From a virus: DNA of 64,000 nt. Position 1 is the first letter of the stretch. Each line of letters starts with the position of its first letter. The position numbers and the translations under genes are program-made. Below the pieces are notes generated by a model that was not told the origin of the DNA, searched no databases, and worked only from the letters and a program-made list of their open reading frames with translations. Shown piece by piece: positions 7,472 to 16,200 of the stretch. The DNA is taken from the IMG/VR virus record IMGVR_UViG_3300024261_000007, positions 62,001 to 126,000 of that record; one strand, written 5' to 3'.

Positions 7472-7690
7472 ATGCGTATTACACAAAAAGAGCTTCGAAA
7501 TATGATTGCTGAAGAGATGAAAAATATCAAGGCAGAACGTCTTGTAGAAGGTTCACAATCAAACCCAGTTGTTGCAACACCAGAGCTTATTAATCAAATT
7601 ATTAAAGAAGAGTTTGAAGCATTCCAGACACGTCAAAAGCTTGCAGAAGCAAAAAAAAGAAGTAGAATTTTAAAAAATAGACGTCGTTAA
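7472..7690 (+). CDS. Small basic protein with LRxMIAEE leader motif
   Basis: A 72-residue protein beginning MRITQKELRNMIAEEMKNI, with a second similar helix (LINQIIKEEFEAF) in the middle and a very basic end (KKRSRILKNRRR). The first helix resembles the N-terminus of the gene at 4203 (LRKIIRETIEE). ACAGGAGAAAT precedes the ATG. The pattern of basic amphipathic leader, short linker and basic tail suggests a DNA- or scaffold-binding virion component, but no function is known to me. Confidence 0.6.
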   Translation: MRITQKELRNMIAEEMKNIKAERLVEGSQSNPVVATPELINQIIKEEFEAFQTRQKLAEAKKRSRILKNRRR

Positions 7691-7781
7691 TTTTTTAAAA
7701 AAAGATTGAACAAATTCAATATTATGATTATAATTTGTATGCATTATTTAATTAATCACAATATTGAAAGGAATATAAAAT

Positions 7782-8033
7782 ATGCAATTAACACCTGAGC
7801 AAGTTCAATCTATCAACATTCTTCTTTCTGCAGTACAAGTAGCACAACGACGTGGCGCATTTTCTTTGCAAGATGCATCTACTCTACAAGATGCAATTGA
7901 TAAGCTAGTACCAAGAGAAGAGCAAGAGAGACAAGCTGCAGAAGCACAAAAAGCTGGCGCAGAATCAGATGATGCTGAGGCAGCGGTAAGCATGCCTGAA
8001 GAAGATTCTGAACATTCATCTGATTCCGAGTAA
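7782..8033 (+). CDS. Small acidic protein
   Basis: An 83-residue protein. The N-terminal 50 residues are predicted helical (EQVQSINILLSAVQVAQRRG, LQDAIDKLV) and the rest is Ala/Glu/Asp/Ser-rich and probably disordered. GAAAGGAAT precedes the ATG by seven to ten bases. A 9-bp inverted repeat (TTCAATATT at 7715, AATATTGAA at 7760) lies just upstream. A strong terminator follows at 8055. Not recognised; high codon regularity and strong flanking signals suggest good expression, perhaps a minor virion protein. Confidence 0.6.
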   Translation: MQLTPEQVQSINILLSAVQVAQRRGAFSLQDASTLQDAIDKLVPREEQERQAAEAQKAGAESDDAEAAVSMPEEDSEHSSDSE

Positions 8034-8054
8034 CAATTTTAAAAAATATATTTT

Positions 8055-8078
8055 AAGTGCATTAATGCACTTTTTTTG
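8055..8078 (+). terminator. Rho-independent terminator
   Basis: The perfect palindrome AAGTGCATTAATGCACTT (8055-8072) runs into a T-run (8071-8077). It closes the small-gene run ending at 8033. Confidence 0.85.
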
Positions 8079-8104
8079 TATTTACATAATATATAGTTTT
8101 AGGC

Positions 8105-8153
8105 CCGATGCAAACATAACAGCTGACCCCGCCAGTGCATCGGAATCATGCGG
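8105..8153 (+). ncRNA. Structured 5' leader, possible H-type pseudoknot
   Basis: CCGATGCA (8105-8112) and TGCATCGG (8136-8143) form a perfect 8-bp stem with a 23-base loop. The loop contains CCGC (8128-8131), which can pair with GCGG (8150-8153) just after the stem, giving an H-type pseudoknot. The segment is clearly more GC-rich than its AT-rich surroundings and lies between the terminator at 8055 and the ribosome binding site of the gene at 8183. It matches no riboswitch or ribozyme I recognise. Confidence 0.5.
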
Positions 8154-8182
8154 ACAAGTTTATCACAGAAAGTGAGGAAGTT

Positions 8183-8620
8183 ATGGCAACAAGAAGAAAG
8201 TCTACTTCTAAAAAGAAAAAAGAAGAACCAGTAGTAGAATCTCCTGTAGAAGTTGTTGAACCAGCAGTAGAAGAAAAGGCACCTGAGCCTCCACCCGTTG
8301 TTGAACCCGAACAGCCTCAAGCCGAAGAAGAACCACCTCCTGTGCCTGAAGAGCCGAAAGCAAAAATGTCAGCCAAAGTAGAGCCTGTTTCAGAAGCAGT
8401 TGCTGATGTTCCTGTAGAAGTTCCTGCACCAGTTGTAGAACAAAAGGCTGAGGTTGTAGAACTGCCTCGTATGAGTATTGGTTCTATTGTTATGACACCA
8501 ACTGGCAAGCGTTGTCAAGTTGTAGGTCATGCAAAAGGTGGAAAGTTTAGAGTTCAAAATTTAAAAAATACGCGAAAGGTTTATGCATACGAACCTTCTC
8601 GTCTCTCATTGGTACAATAA
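8183..8620 (+). CDS. Lys-rich, Pro/Glu-rich protein with SH3/KOW-like C-terminal domain
   Basis: A 145-residue protein: a basic N-terminus (MATRRKSTSKKKKEE), a long Pro-Glu-Val-Ala linker (about 15-95), and a compact C-terminal domain (about 97-145) reading as short beta strands, IGSIVMTP, CQVVGHA, GKFRVQNL and VYAYEPSRL, like an SH3/KOW barrel. I start at ATG 8183 because GTGAGGAAG lies directly before it. The longer GTG-started frame from 8135 would cut into the structured leader. The modular form suggests a tethered virion or nucleic-acid-associated protein. Function unknown. Confidence 0.65.
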   Translation: MATRRKSTSKKKKEEPVVESPVEVVEPAVEEKAPEPPPVVEPEQPQAEEEPPPVPEEPKAKMSAKVEPVSEAVADVPVEVPAPVVEQKAEVVELPRMSIGSIVMTPTGKRCQVVGHAKGGKFRVQNLKNTRKVYAYEPSRLSLVQ

Positions 8621-8651
8621 TTTTATAAAATAAAAAAAAAGGAGATATGAT

Positions 8652-9167
8652 ATGCCGTTAGTAGAAATTAGTACAGATAAAGGTTTAGTTCAAAAGTCTG
8701 GTGCCGCAACAGATGGTGGTGCAGGTCTTAAATTACTTGCATTAAATGGTGCAGCTGCAGAGCTTAAAGTAATTCAAGCAGATGTGACAATTGCAGATGG
8801 CGCTGCAGGCAGTAAAGGAAAATCATCAGCAGCGATTGTCCCAGCAGGCTTTGTAGCTTTAAGTTGTCATGTTCGATTTACAGTTGCCTCTACAGGTAAT
8901 GTCAACTTGGTTGATATTGGAACTGAAGCAGACCCTGATTGCTTTGTCGACGGTGCTGGTTTGTTAGATTTAAGAACAATTGGTGATAAAGGATTTGTAT
9001 CATGCAATGGTTTAGCTGCAGTCAATGGTGATGCAGCGACAACTGGTAGAGCATTAGAAGCTGCAGCAGACGAACTTAGCGTTACTTTAAGCGGTGATCC
9101 TGGCGCAGGTGATGCAACAGTAAGAGTTACACTTGTAGGTCTTGTACTTACTCAAGCAACAGCATAA
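8652..9167 (+). CDS. Structural-like protein, first of tandem pair
   Basis: A 171-residue, beta-rich, Ala/Gly/Asp-rich protein with few charged helices. It shares most of its sequence with the gene immediately downstream: both start MPLVEIS, both carry LKLLA or IKLLA, PAGFVAL, a DxDCFVDGA block, DKGFVSCNGLAAVNG, TTGRALEAAADEL and a final VRVTLVGLV. AAAAAAGGAGAT precedes the ATG. The better-than-average GC content and strong ribosome site suggest abundant expression, such as a head decoration protein or fibre subunit; this is inference. No known family recognised. Confidence 0.7.
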   Translation: MPLVEISTDKGLVQKSGAATDGGAGLKLLALNGAAAELKVIQADVTIADGAAGSKGKSSAAIVPAGFVALSCHVRFTVASTGNVNLVDIGTEADPDCFVDGAGLLDLRTIGDKGFVSCNGLAAVNGDAATTGRALEAAADELSVTLSGDPGAGDATVRVTLVGLVLTQATA

Positions 9168-9178
9168 GGAGACTCAAA

Positions 9179-9691
9179 ATGCCATTAGTAGAAATTAGTA
9201 ATGAAAAAGGTCTCGTACAGAAAACCGGCACTTCTATTGGAGGCGGTGCTGCTATAAAGCTGTTAGCATCAAATAGCGCTGCGTCGGAATTAAAAATAAT
9301 TCAAGCCGACATTACAGTTGGCGCTGCAGTAACTACAGCAAAGTCAGCTTCAGCAGTTGTCCCTGCAGGTTTTGTTGCACTTGCTGCAATGTTCCGCGTA
9401 ACCGAAGCTGCAACTGAAGCTGTAGTAATTGAAGATATTGGAACTGATGCAGATCCTGATTGTTTTGTTGACGGTGCTGCTATTACTGCAGATGCGGCGG
9501 GCGACAAAGGATTTGTATCGTGTAACGGTTTAGCTGCAGTTAATGGTGCTATAGCAACAACAGGACGCGCATTAGAAGCTGCTGCAGATGAACTTGAAAT
9601 CGTATTGGATGGAGTTCCTGGAGGTGATGGGTGCACAGTAAGAGTTACTCTTGTAGGTCTTGTAATGACAGGCGCAATTGCTCCAGTTTAA
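9179..9691 (+). CDS. Structural-like protein, second of tandem pair
   Basis: A 170-residue paralogue of the preceding gene, with the conserved blocks in the same order and main differences around residues 17-60 and 85-110, as expected for surface loops that diverged after duplication. TAAGGAGAC lies upstream and the gap to the first copy is 11 bases. A terminator at 9721 ends this transcription unit. Two adjacent abundant-looking paralogues could form a hetero-oligomeric decoration layer. Function unknown. Confidence 0.7.
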   Translation: MPLVEISNEKGLVQKTGTSIGGGAAIKLLASNSAASELKIIQADITVGAAVTTAKSASAVVPAGFVALAAMFRVTEAATEAVVIEDIGTDADPDCFVDGAAITADAAGDKGFVSCNGLAAVNGAIATTGRALEAAADELEIVLDGVPGGDGCTVRVTLVGLVMTGAIAPV

Positions 9692-9720
9692 TTGACTTTA
9701 AAGACTAAACTTTTTATTTT

Positions 9721-9759
9721 AAAACCTCATTGTAGTAGAGATACTCTTTGGGGTTTTTT
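9721..9759 (+). terminator. Rho-independent terminator
   Basis: AAAACCTCA (9721-9729) pairs with TGGGGTTTT (9749-9757) over nine positions with one G-T pair, followed by T residues. It separates the tandem structural pair from the neck/tail block. Confidence 0.75.
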
Positions 9760-9802
9760 AGTATAAGTAGAAAGAAATAGCAAGTTAATTAGAGTATAGT
9801 CC

Positions 9803-9814
9803 TATATTTATATA
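9803..9814 (+). promoter_or_regulatory. Candidate late promoter element TATATTTATATA
   Basis: The string is identical to 1586-1597 and lies 31 bases before the ATG at 9846 and just after a terminator, where a new transcript must start. AAGAAGTAT follows at 9818-9826; the same nine bases recur at 13215 and 16405 before two sheath genes. Confidence 0.4.
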
Positions 9815-9845
9815 ATAAAGAAGTATATAGATAGGAGAGACATAT

Positions 9846-11324
9846 ATGGCTTCATTTCTTGAGACAACGCAGCCAACAGCATTTGGTGTGTTTGATAAAG
9901 ACTTGCATTTTCAAGAAGACGCAGTGGGTATTGTATTATACGTAAAACGTCGTCTTGGTGATGACATTATGTCTGTAGAATTAACAAATAGACAAATATG
10001 GACAAACTTTGAAGAAGCATGCTTAGAGTTTTCTAAAAACATCAACGCACACCAAGCTGAATCATACATGTCAAACTTGTTAGGTTTGCAAATAGGACCA
10101 AGCGAAACATTTAAAAAAAATGACTTTGATCATTACTACTTCGGCGACGATGCTTTAAAAAACGAAAGTCCTTTACTCATACAAGACACGTTTGATCCTC
10201 GCTTTAAAATAAACAACAAACAAGGCCAATATAAAACAGACGAAAACGGTAATGTTATAACTCCAAGAGAAATTGTTGAATTATTGGATGGCGAAGTAAG
10301 AGTTGCTGCTTCTCCTATTGTTTTGGCCAGAATTGGTCCACATGGAAAAGAACAACAGTTTCCAAGAGAAACATTAGAATATTTAACACGTCGTGCAGAG
10401 CCATATGCATCAGAAGCAGGTGTAGGTGGTTCTACAGATTTTGTTAGGTCATTTATAAAACTTGAAGGCGGGAAGCAAGATTACGATATATATTCAGATC
10501 TTGTAGTTCCTGGGCCAAATGGTGAAGAGCTTAAGCTTGAAGAGTTTGATGGTAGTGATGGACACTTAAGTGCTTTTAATCCAAAGTTTGCAAGTAGCTT
10601 GCCTGCAAATATATTACCATCAAAAATTAAAATCCAAGAAGTATTTCACTTTTCCCCGCAGGCTGCTTACAGGTTTTTTGATACAACATCAGCAGTCAAC
10701 TACTTAAACAACCAGTTTTCATTTGAATCTTTTACACCCGAAACAGTTTTTTATGTTTTACCTGTTTTTGAAGACTTGCTTCGTGCAGGACAGTTAGATA
10801 TATCAAATAGAGTAAGAAGAAGTAATTATTCGTATAGATTGCAAGGAAAAAATCTAAGAATATTTCCATCTCCATCAAAAGGAAATCCAATGAATCTTTT
10901 TGTTAAGTTTTCTTTTCCTCCAGATCCTTATAAAACGACATTACCTTACGACGACAGCTCTATTACTGGCGTTTCAAACATATCTAATGTACCTTTTTCT
11001 AACATCAAGTACGAGAGCATTAATTCTATGTGTAGAACGTGGATTAAGCAATATACTTTGGCATTGTGCAGAGAAACATTAGGTTTAGTAAGATCAAAGT
11101 TTTCTTCTGTGCCTATTCCAGGTAGTGATTTAAGCATGAACGGGAGCGAACTTTTAAGTCAAGGTCGAGAAGACAAAGTGAACTTAATTACTTCTTTAGG
11201 CGAGACATTAGATAAGCTAACTTATCAAAAACTTTTAGAGAGTGATGCAGCCCAGTCTGAAACAATGACACAGATTCTTAAAAGAATACCTATTCCTAAC
11301 GGAAGAGCAATTATTATAGGATAA
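9846..11324 (+). CDS. Neck protein, tentatively T4 gp13-like
   Basis: A 492-residue protein. Residues about 25-75 (IVLYVKRRLGDDIMSVELTNRQIWTNFEEA) follow the pattern of gp13-type neck proteins, in which a helix K-RRLG precedes an xV-x-L-T-xxQI helix. A long insertion follows, and residues about 290-440 contain further conserved-looking helices ending in a Ser/Thr-rich segment. The main support is position: it is directly before a gp14-like and a gp15-like gene and then the sheath. gp13/gp14 close the head after packaging in T4. T4 gp13 is about 309 residues, so this is larger. AGGAGAG precedes the ATG. Confidence 0.55.
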   Translation: MASFLETTQPTAFGVFDKDLHFQEDAVGIVLYVKRRLGDDIMSVELTNRQIWTNFEEACLEFSKNINAHQAESYMSNLLGLQIGPSETFKKNDFDHYYFGDDALKNESPLLIQDTFDPRFKINNKQGQYKTDENGNVITPREIVELLDGEVRVAASPIVLARIGPHGKEQQFPRETLEYLTRRAEPYASEAGVGGSTDFVRSFIKLEGGKQDYDIYSDLVVPGPNGEELKLEEFDGSDGHLSAFNPKFASSLPANILPSKIKIQEVFHFSPQAAYRFFDTTSAVNYLNNQFSFESFTPETVFYVLPVFEDLLRAGQLDISNRVRRSNYSYRLQGKNLRIFPSPSKGNPMNLFVKFSFPPDPYKTTLPYDDSSITGVSNISNVPFSNIKYESINSMCRTWIKQYTLALCRETLGLVRSKFSSVPIPGSDLSMNGSELLSQGREDKVNLITSLGETLDKLTYQKLLESDAAQSETMTQILKRIPIPNGRAIIIG

Positions 11325-11329
11325 AGATT

Positions 11330-11986
11330 ATGGCACGTTTATTTGTAGGGCAGCGAGAAGTAGACTTCTTTTCAGACTTGACAAAAGAGTTGATTAAAGA
11401 CGTAGCAGGTCAAAAAGTATACTACTATACAATAAGAGAAGACTTGTCTAATATACATGAAGTGTACGAAGAGTCACCTCATAAGATATTTAATCCACCA
11501 GTTGAAATTGAATGCATGATTGAATGGCAACCTTCAGAAGTTAAAACAACAAACTTTGGCTCTGAACATATTAAGACAATTACTTTGTATTTGCATTATA
11601 GAGACTTGCTTGATAGAGGTATTACGTTTAACGAAGGTGACTATTTTTCTTATGGCACATACTTTTTTGAAGCAACTTCTGTTAAATACGACAAGCTTGC
11701 TTACGGACAGATAGATAGAGTTGTTTCTTTACAGGTAAATGGTAAACAAACTCGAATGGAGCAGATTGCATTTAAACCTCATGGTCCTTTAGGAGAAGAA
11801 TATACAGACAAAGATGCAATACAAACAACATTTGAGCAGCAGCGAGGATTTAATGAAAGCGACAAGCGTCAATTAAGAAGTGACGGTGTCATTGATGATC
11901 CAATTACAGGTCCTAAAAAAGTTGCACCTGATGGTACAACAAAGAGCGTAAACGGAGTAGGTTCTTCGTTTTATGGAGATGATTAA
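11330..11986 (+). CDS. Neck protein, T4 gp14-like
   Basis: A 218-residue protein. FFSDLTKELIKDVAGQKVYYYTIREDLSNIHEVY followed by IECMIEW, ITLYLHYRDLL and FNEGDYFSYGTYFFEATS parallels gp14-type neck proteins, where a short helix and YY are followed by strands and an EGDYF turn. The C-terminus is flexible (GTTKSVNGVGSSF). It starts 5 bases after the gp13-like gene and its last base is the first base of the next start codon. gp14 belongs to the neck that joins head to tail. Assignment rests on pattern plus gene order. Confidence 0.6.
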   Translation: MARLFVGQREVDFFSDLTKELIKDVAGQKVYYYTIREDLSNIHEVYEESPHKIFNPPVEIECMIEWQPSEVKTTNFGSEHIKTITLYLHYRDLLDRGITFNEGDYFSYGTYFFEATSVKYDKLAYGQIDRVVSLQVNGKQTRMEQIAFKPHGPLGEEYTDKDAIQTTFEQQRGFNESDKRQLRSDGVIDDPITGPKKVAPDGTTKSVNGVGSSFYGDD

Positions 11987-13212
11987 TGGCAACAAAGTAT
12001 GACATAGATAACGCTAAAAGATATGCACCTACTGGTTACGAAGGGACAAACGAGCCTGACTATGTCATTCCCTCTTGCGGCCTTGAAGACTTAGACAAGT
12101 CTGTTTTTAATCTTTTTGACAAACAAATTCCTCTTTTTCATGAAATGCATGGCTCTGTAGAGAAGGTACCTGTTGTCTTTGCAACTGGTGAAAGGTTTGC
12201 TATATTAAGACGCAAAAAGCCACTTATAGATAAAAACGGTACACTTATTTTACCACTTATATCTATATCAAGAGGCGCAGTTGATGCAGTGCCACAAAAA
12301 GGTATTGCAAATAATCAAATGTTTCCTCATGTTGTAACTAAAAGAATTTCCAAAAAAGATTTAGAATATAGACAGCAACAAAATGTTGAAGGCTTGCGTA
12401 ATGTTAAAGGTGAAGACCTTAATTTAGAGGATGGTGACTTTTCGCTTAAACCTAAAACAGTAAATAATATTATTGAAACAATAGAAATACCCCCTATTAA
12501 GTATTTTTCTGCAAGTTATGAGATTACAATCTGGTCGTCTTTTACACAGCAAATGAACAAATTCTTGGAAAGTATTTTAAATGCTTACACACTTAATCCT
12601 GGGCAACAATTTAGATTAGAAAGTGATAAAGGTTATACTTTTTCTGCTTTTATGGAAAGTTCTTTTTCTCAAGATACAAGCTATGCAGATTTTACAGATG
12701 CTGAAAGGTATATTAAATATAGTATGTCTTTAAATGCAACAGGTTATTTGATTGCACCAAACATATTAGGAGGAAAGACTGCTTTAAGATCTTTCTTGAG
12801 CGCACCTCAAATATCTTTCGATGTCTTAGATGAATATGAAAATATAGATCCACAACTTTCTGGTGCACCTGTTGATTCAAATCCTGACGCTCATATTTTT
12901 GATGATCTTGCAACTGAAGACTCTTTTGCACCTGCACAAGGTGTAGGCGTGAGAGGCGGACCAAATGCTGCTGCGCTTCGAGATGTTGATGCATCTGCAG
13001 GAGTTGCAGTAGGACTTAATTTAGAAAAGTACACAAGCGAATCAGTTGGTGCAAGAGGCTCTGATTGGAAAAAGACAAGAAAAACTTTTGTAAGAAATAC
13101 CGAAGGCAAACTTATTCCTGTCATGGCAAAAGCATCAAAAGGCAAAGGTGAGACAGTTTATGATGCTCGTCTGGCTGAAGTTTTGTTTAATATTTCAAAC
13201 GACAAAGAATAA
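11986..13212 (+). CDS. Tail terminator / sheath stabiliser, T4 gp15-like
   Basis: A 408-residue protein. Blocks VEKVPVVFATGERFAILRRKKPLIDKNG, LPLISISRGAVD and PPIKYFSASYEITIWSSFTQQMNKFLE match the layout of gp15-type proteins (VPL..., LPR-S-x, PxPY-x-Y-x-L-x-I-W-T-K-xxD). A Gly/Ala-rich segment (about 280-345) and a basic tail follow. In T4, gp15 caps the finished tail and binds the neck. It directly precedes the first sheath gene, the expected order. It is larger than T4 gp15 (272 residues). Confidence 0.65.
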   Translation: MATKYDIDNAKRYAPTGYEGTNEPDYVIPSCGLEDLDKSVFNLFDKQIPLFHEMHGSVEKVPVVFATGERFAILRRKKPLIDKNGTLILPLISISRGAVDAVPQKGIANNQMFPHVVTKRISKKDLEYRQQQNVEGLRNVKGEDLNLEDGDFSLKPKTVNNIIETIEIPPIKYFSASYEITIWSSFTQQMNKFLESILNAYTLNPGQQFRLESDKGYTFSAFMESSFSQDTSYADFTDAERYIKYSMSLNATGYLIAPNILGGKTALRSFLSAPQISFDVLDEYENIDPQLSGAPVDSNPDAHIFDDLATEDSFAPAQGVGVRGGPNAAALRDVDASAGVAVGLNLEKYTSESVGARGSDWKKTRKTFVRNTEGKLIPVMAKASKGKGETVYDARLAEVLFNISNDKE

Positions 13213-13271
13213 TTAAGAAGTATTATAATAATTAAACATAGAACAAGAAATATTAGTAGGAGAATATAATC

Positions 13272-16200
13272 ATGGCAGAACAGACATTTAAGTCTCCAGG
13301 ATTTTTCGAAAGAGAGATTGAGTTAGTTAGTCGTCCTCTTACACGAAATACAGCTACACCAGTGGGTGTAATTGGTCCTGCCCAAAAAGGACAAGCTTTC
13401 GTACCGAAAACAGTAACAAGCGTAGATGAATTTATCAGAGAATTCGGCATGCCCGACCAAGATACTTCAGCATCTCATGCTGTTGCTGAGTTTTTTGCAA
13501 ATCGAGGTAAAGCAGCAACTTTCTGCCGTATTTTAGGTACTGGTAAAGGTTACGGCTCAGATCTTAAATTTGCAGGATTCAAACTAGATGGTGCAGACTT
13601 AGGGCAAAATCAAGCAAAAGGAGCAGTACAGTTTATTGTTGCAGAACACAAAGTTGATGACGCAGAACATGTTACATATGGTATTTTTAACGATAATGAC
13701 TCAATCACAACAAACGCTGACGAAGACCCAAGTAATGGCTTAGTCGCTAACGACGACATAATACAGCTAGTTCGTGCAATGATTTTTATGCATAAGGATT
13801 ATACGTTAAGAATCGTTTCAGGCGGTGGAACAGATCAATCTCAAGTGTCAGATGATGCTGATAAAACTTTTACTCTTTATATTCACGATGCAGTCAATAA
13901 TTTGCTTGTAAAACAATATACAGTTTCTTTAGACCCAGCGTCTTCGCAATATATTTCAAAAGTTTTAAACACAGATTCTTTCAGTTTTACAAGCACAGGA
14001 CACTTTCTTTATGCAGACTTTCCTGTAGAAGATCTTCTTGCATCAACTCGAGCACAAAGTGTTGCTGTAGTTAGAGGTAAAGATGACGGTAATTATTTGG
14101 ATATGTATGGAGACTTTGTTTCTCGATTTGAAGCACCACGTACAACCTCGTTTATATCACAACCTTTTGGTGATAAAGAATATGACTTGTTTCACTTTGA
14201 ATCTTTAGACGATGGAACATATGCAAGTGATGATTACAAGATTTCTATTGCAGATCTTCGTGCATCAACAGAGAAAAATTATAGATTTGGAACATTTACT
14301 GTTCAACTTCGTAAAATTGATGATACAGATGATGCGCCTATTATTTTAGAATCTTATGCAAGATGTTCTTTAGATCCAGATTCTCCAAATTATATCGCAA
14401 GACGAATTGGAGATCAAAAAGTTTATTTAAATCTTGATACAAATGACGAAGATGAAAAGCGTCTGCTAAGAGAAGGTACTTTCCCGAGCCAGTCAACACG
14501 TATTCGAGTCGTAATGAATAAGTCAGTGACTCGCAACGAAATCCCAGAAGATTCTCTTCCTTTTGGTTATCGTGGTATTCCTACTTTAAGAACAACACCT
14601 AACGGTAAAGACGGAGGAGAAAATCAAGTTTCTTTGCTTTCTGGTCGTGATGTTGTTTCCGGTGGTGCATCTGATGATTTAGGTTGTGCTGTATTGCCTC
14701 CTTTGCCTTTTAGATCAAAAGTAACAAGAGGCAGTATGCAAAAAGACGGTACTTACTTTCAAACTTATTTTGGACAATCTTTAGAAGAGTCTAATGGCGT
14801 TGTACAAAAAGTAACTCAAGAAAATGTTAAGTCTTATTTCTACTGGGGATTACATACACAAAAAGTAACAAATATTAACGAGCCTAATAGAGGTGGTTTA
14901 ACTGATTTTAATCCGCTTATTATTAATTTAACAAAGTTCTTGACAAAGTCAGATGCACTTAAATTTAGTTCTGAAGAAGCAGACAGCTTTAACAATAACA
15001 AGTTTTCTTTATCGAAAGTTGCATTCCCTTATGCTTCGATTACTGATATACCTAACGTATTGTCAGATGCCTTTTTAGAGGCAGCGTACATTCGAAATGC
15101 TGATGTTGGTTCAAATGCATACGATTCTGTTGCACACACAATTAATATGGCAGCTGATAATATACAAGATGCATTTACAAATGAATTGCAAGGTCAAAGT
15201 CAGGCAATTCGTGCAACAATGGCTAAACTTTTAGCAGAAGATCCTGTTAAATTTAATAAGTACAGCTTGATGGCTAAGTTTACTGCTCCTTTTTATGGTG
15301 GTTTTGACGGTGTAAACATTTTAGATAGAGATGACTTCTTCTTTACAGACAAATCATCGTCTATTGATGTAGATGGTCATGCTGGCGCTAATGGATATTT
15401 AAGTGGTCTATCAGGAACAAGTGACATTAATGAGTCATTAGGTTTACCAATTCAAGGAACAAAGCTAAATAACAATGCAGTGTTATCTTATAGAGAAGCT
15501 ATTCGTGTTATGACTGATGAAATGATTGTAGATCATAATGTCTTGGTTGTTCCTGGTATTAGAGATTCATTAATTACAGACTTTGCTGCACGAAGAGTTA
15601 AAGATTTTGGCAAGGCAATATTCTTGATGGATATACCTCACTACGATGCAGCAGGAAATAGAATTTTTGTTTCTTCACGTGGCGTAGCAAGTGGTATTGC
15701 TGATGTTGATATGACTAGTCAGCAATTTGATATTCGTGAACTTGATTCATCATATGTCGCAACATATTTTCCAGACGTTATGTTAAGAGATTCAGGAGAT
15801 GTTGTAAGTGATGGCGCAACTCAAAATCAAAGAGTTGTAAGAACGCCTTCTTCAGTTGTAGCCCTTGGCGCACTTGCTCGAACAGACAATTTAGCAGGAT
15901 CAGCACCCTGGTTTGCACCTGCAGGATTTTCTCGAGGTGCCCTTGGTAGAGTATCAAGTATTGATGTAAGATTAAACGCAGGTGATCGTGATACTCTTTA
16001 CGAGGCAAGAATTAATCCGATTGCAAATTTCCCAAATAATCAGTTTGTTATCTTTGGTCAGAAGACAACACAAATTGCAAGAACAGCTTTGGACCGTGTA
16101 AACGTAAGAAGATTAATGATCAATATCAAGAGAAGAATTCAAAGAGTTGCACAAGGTCTTTTGTTTGAGCAAAATGATGCAGCAACAAGAAATAGATTTA

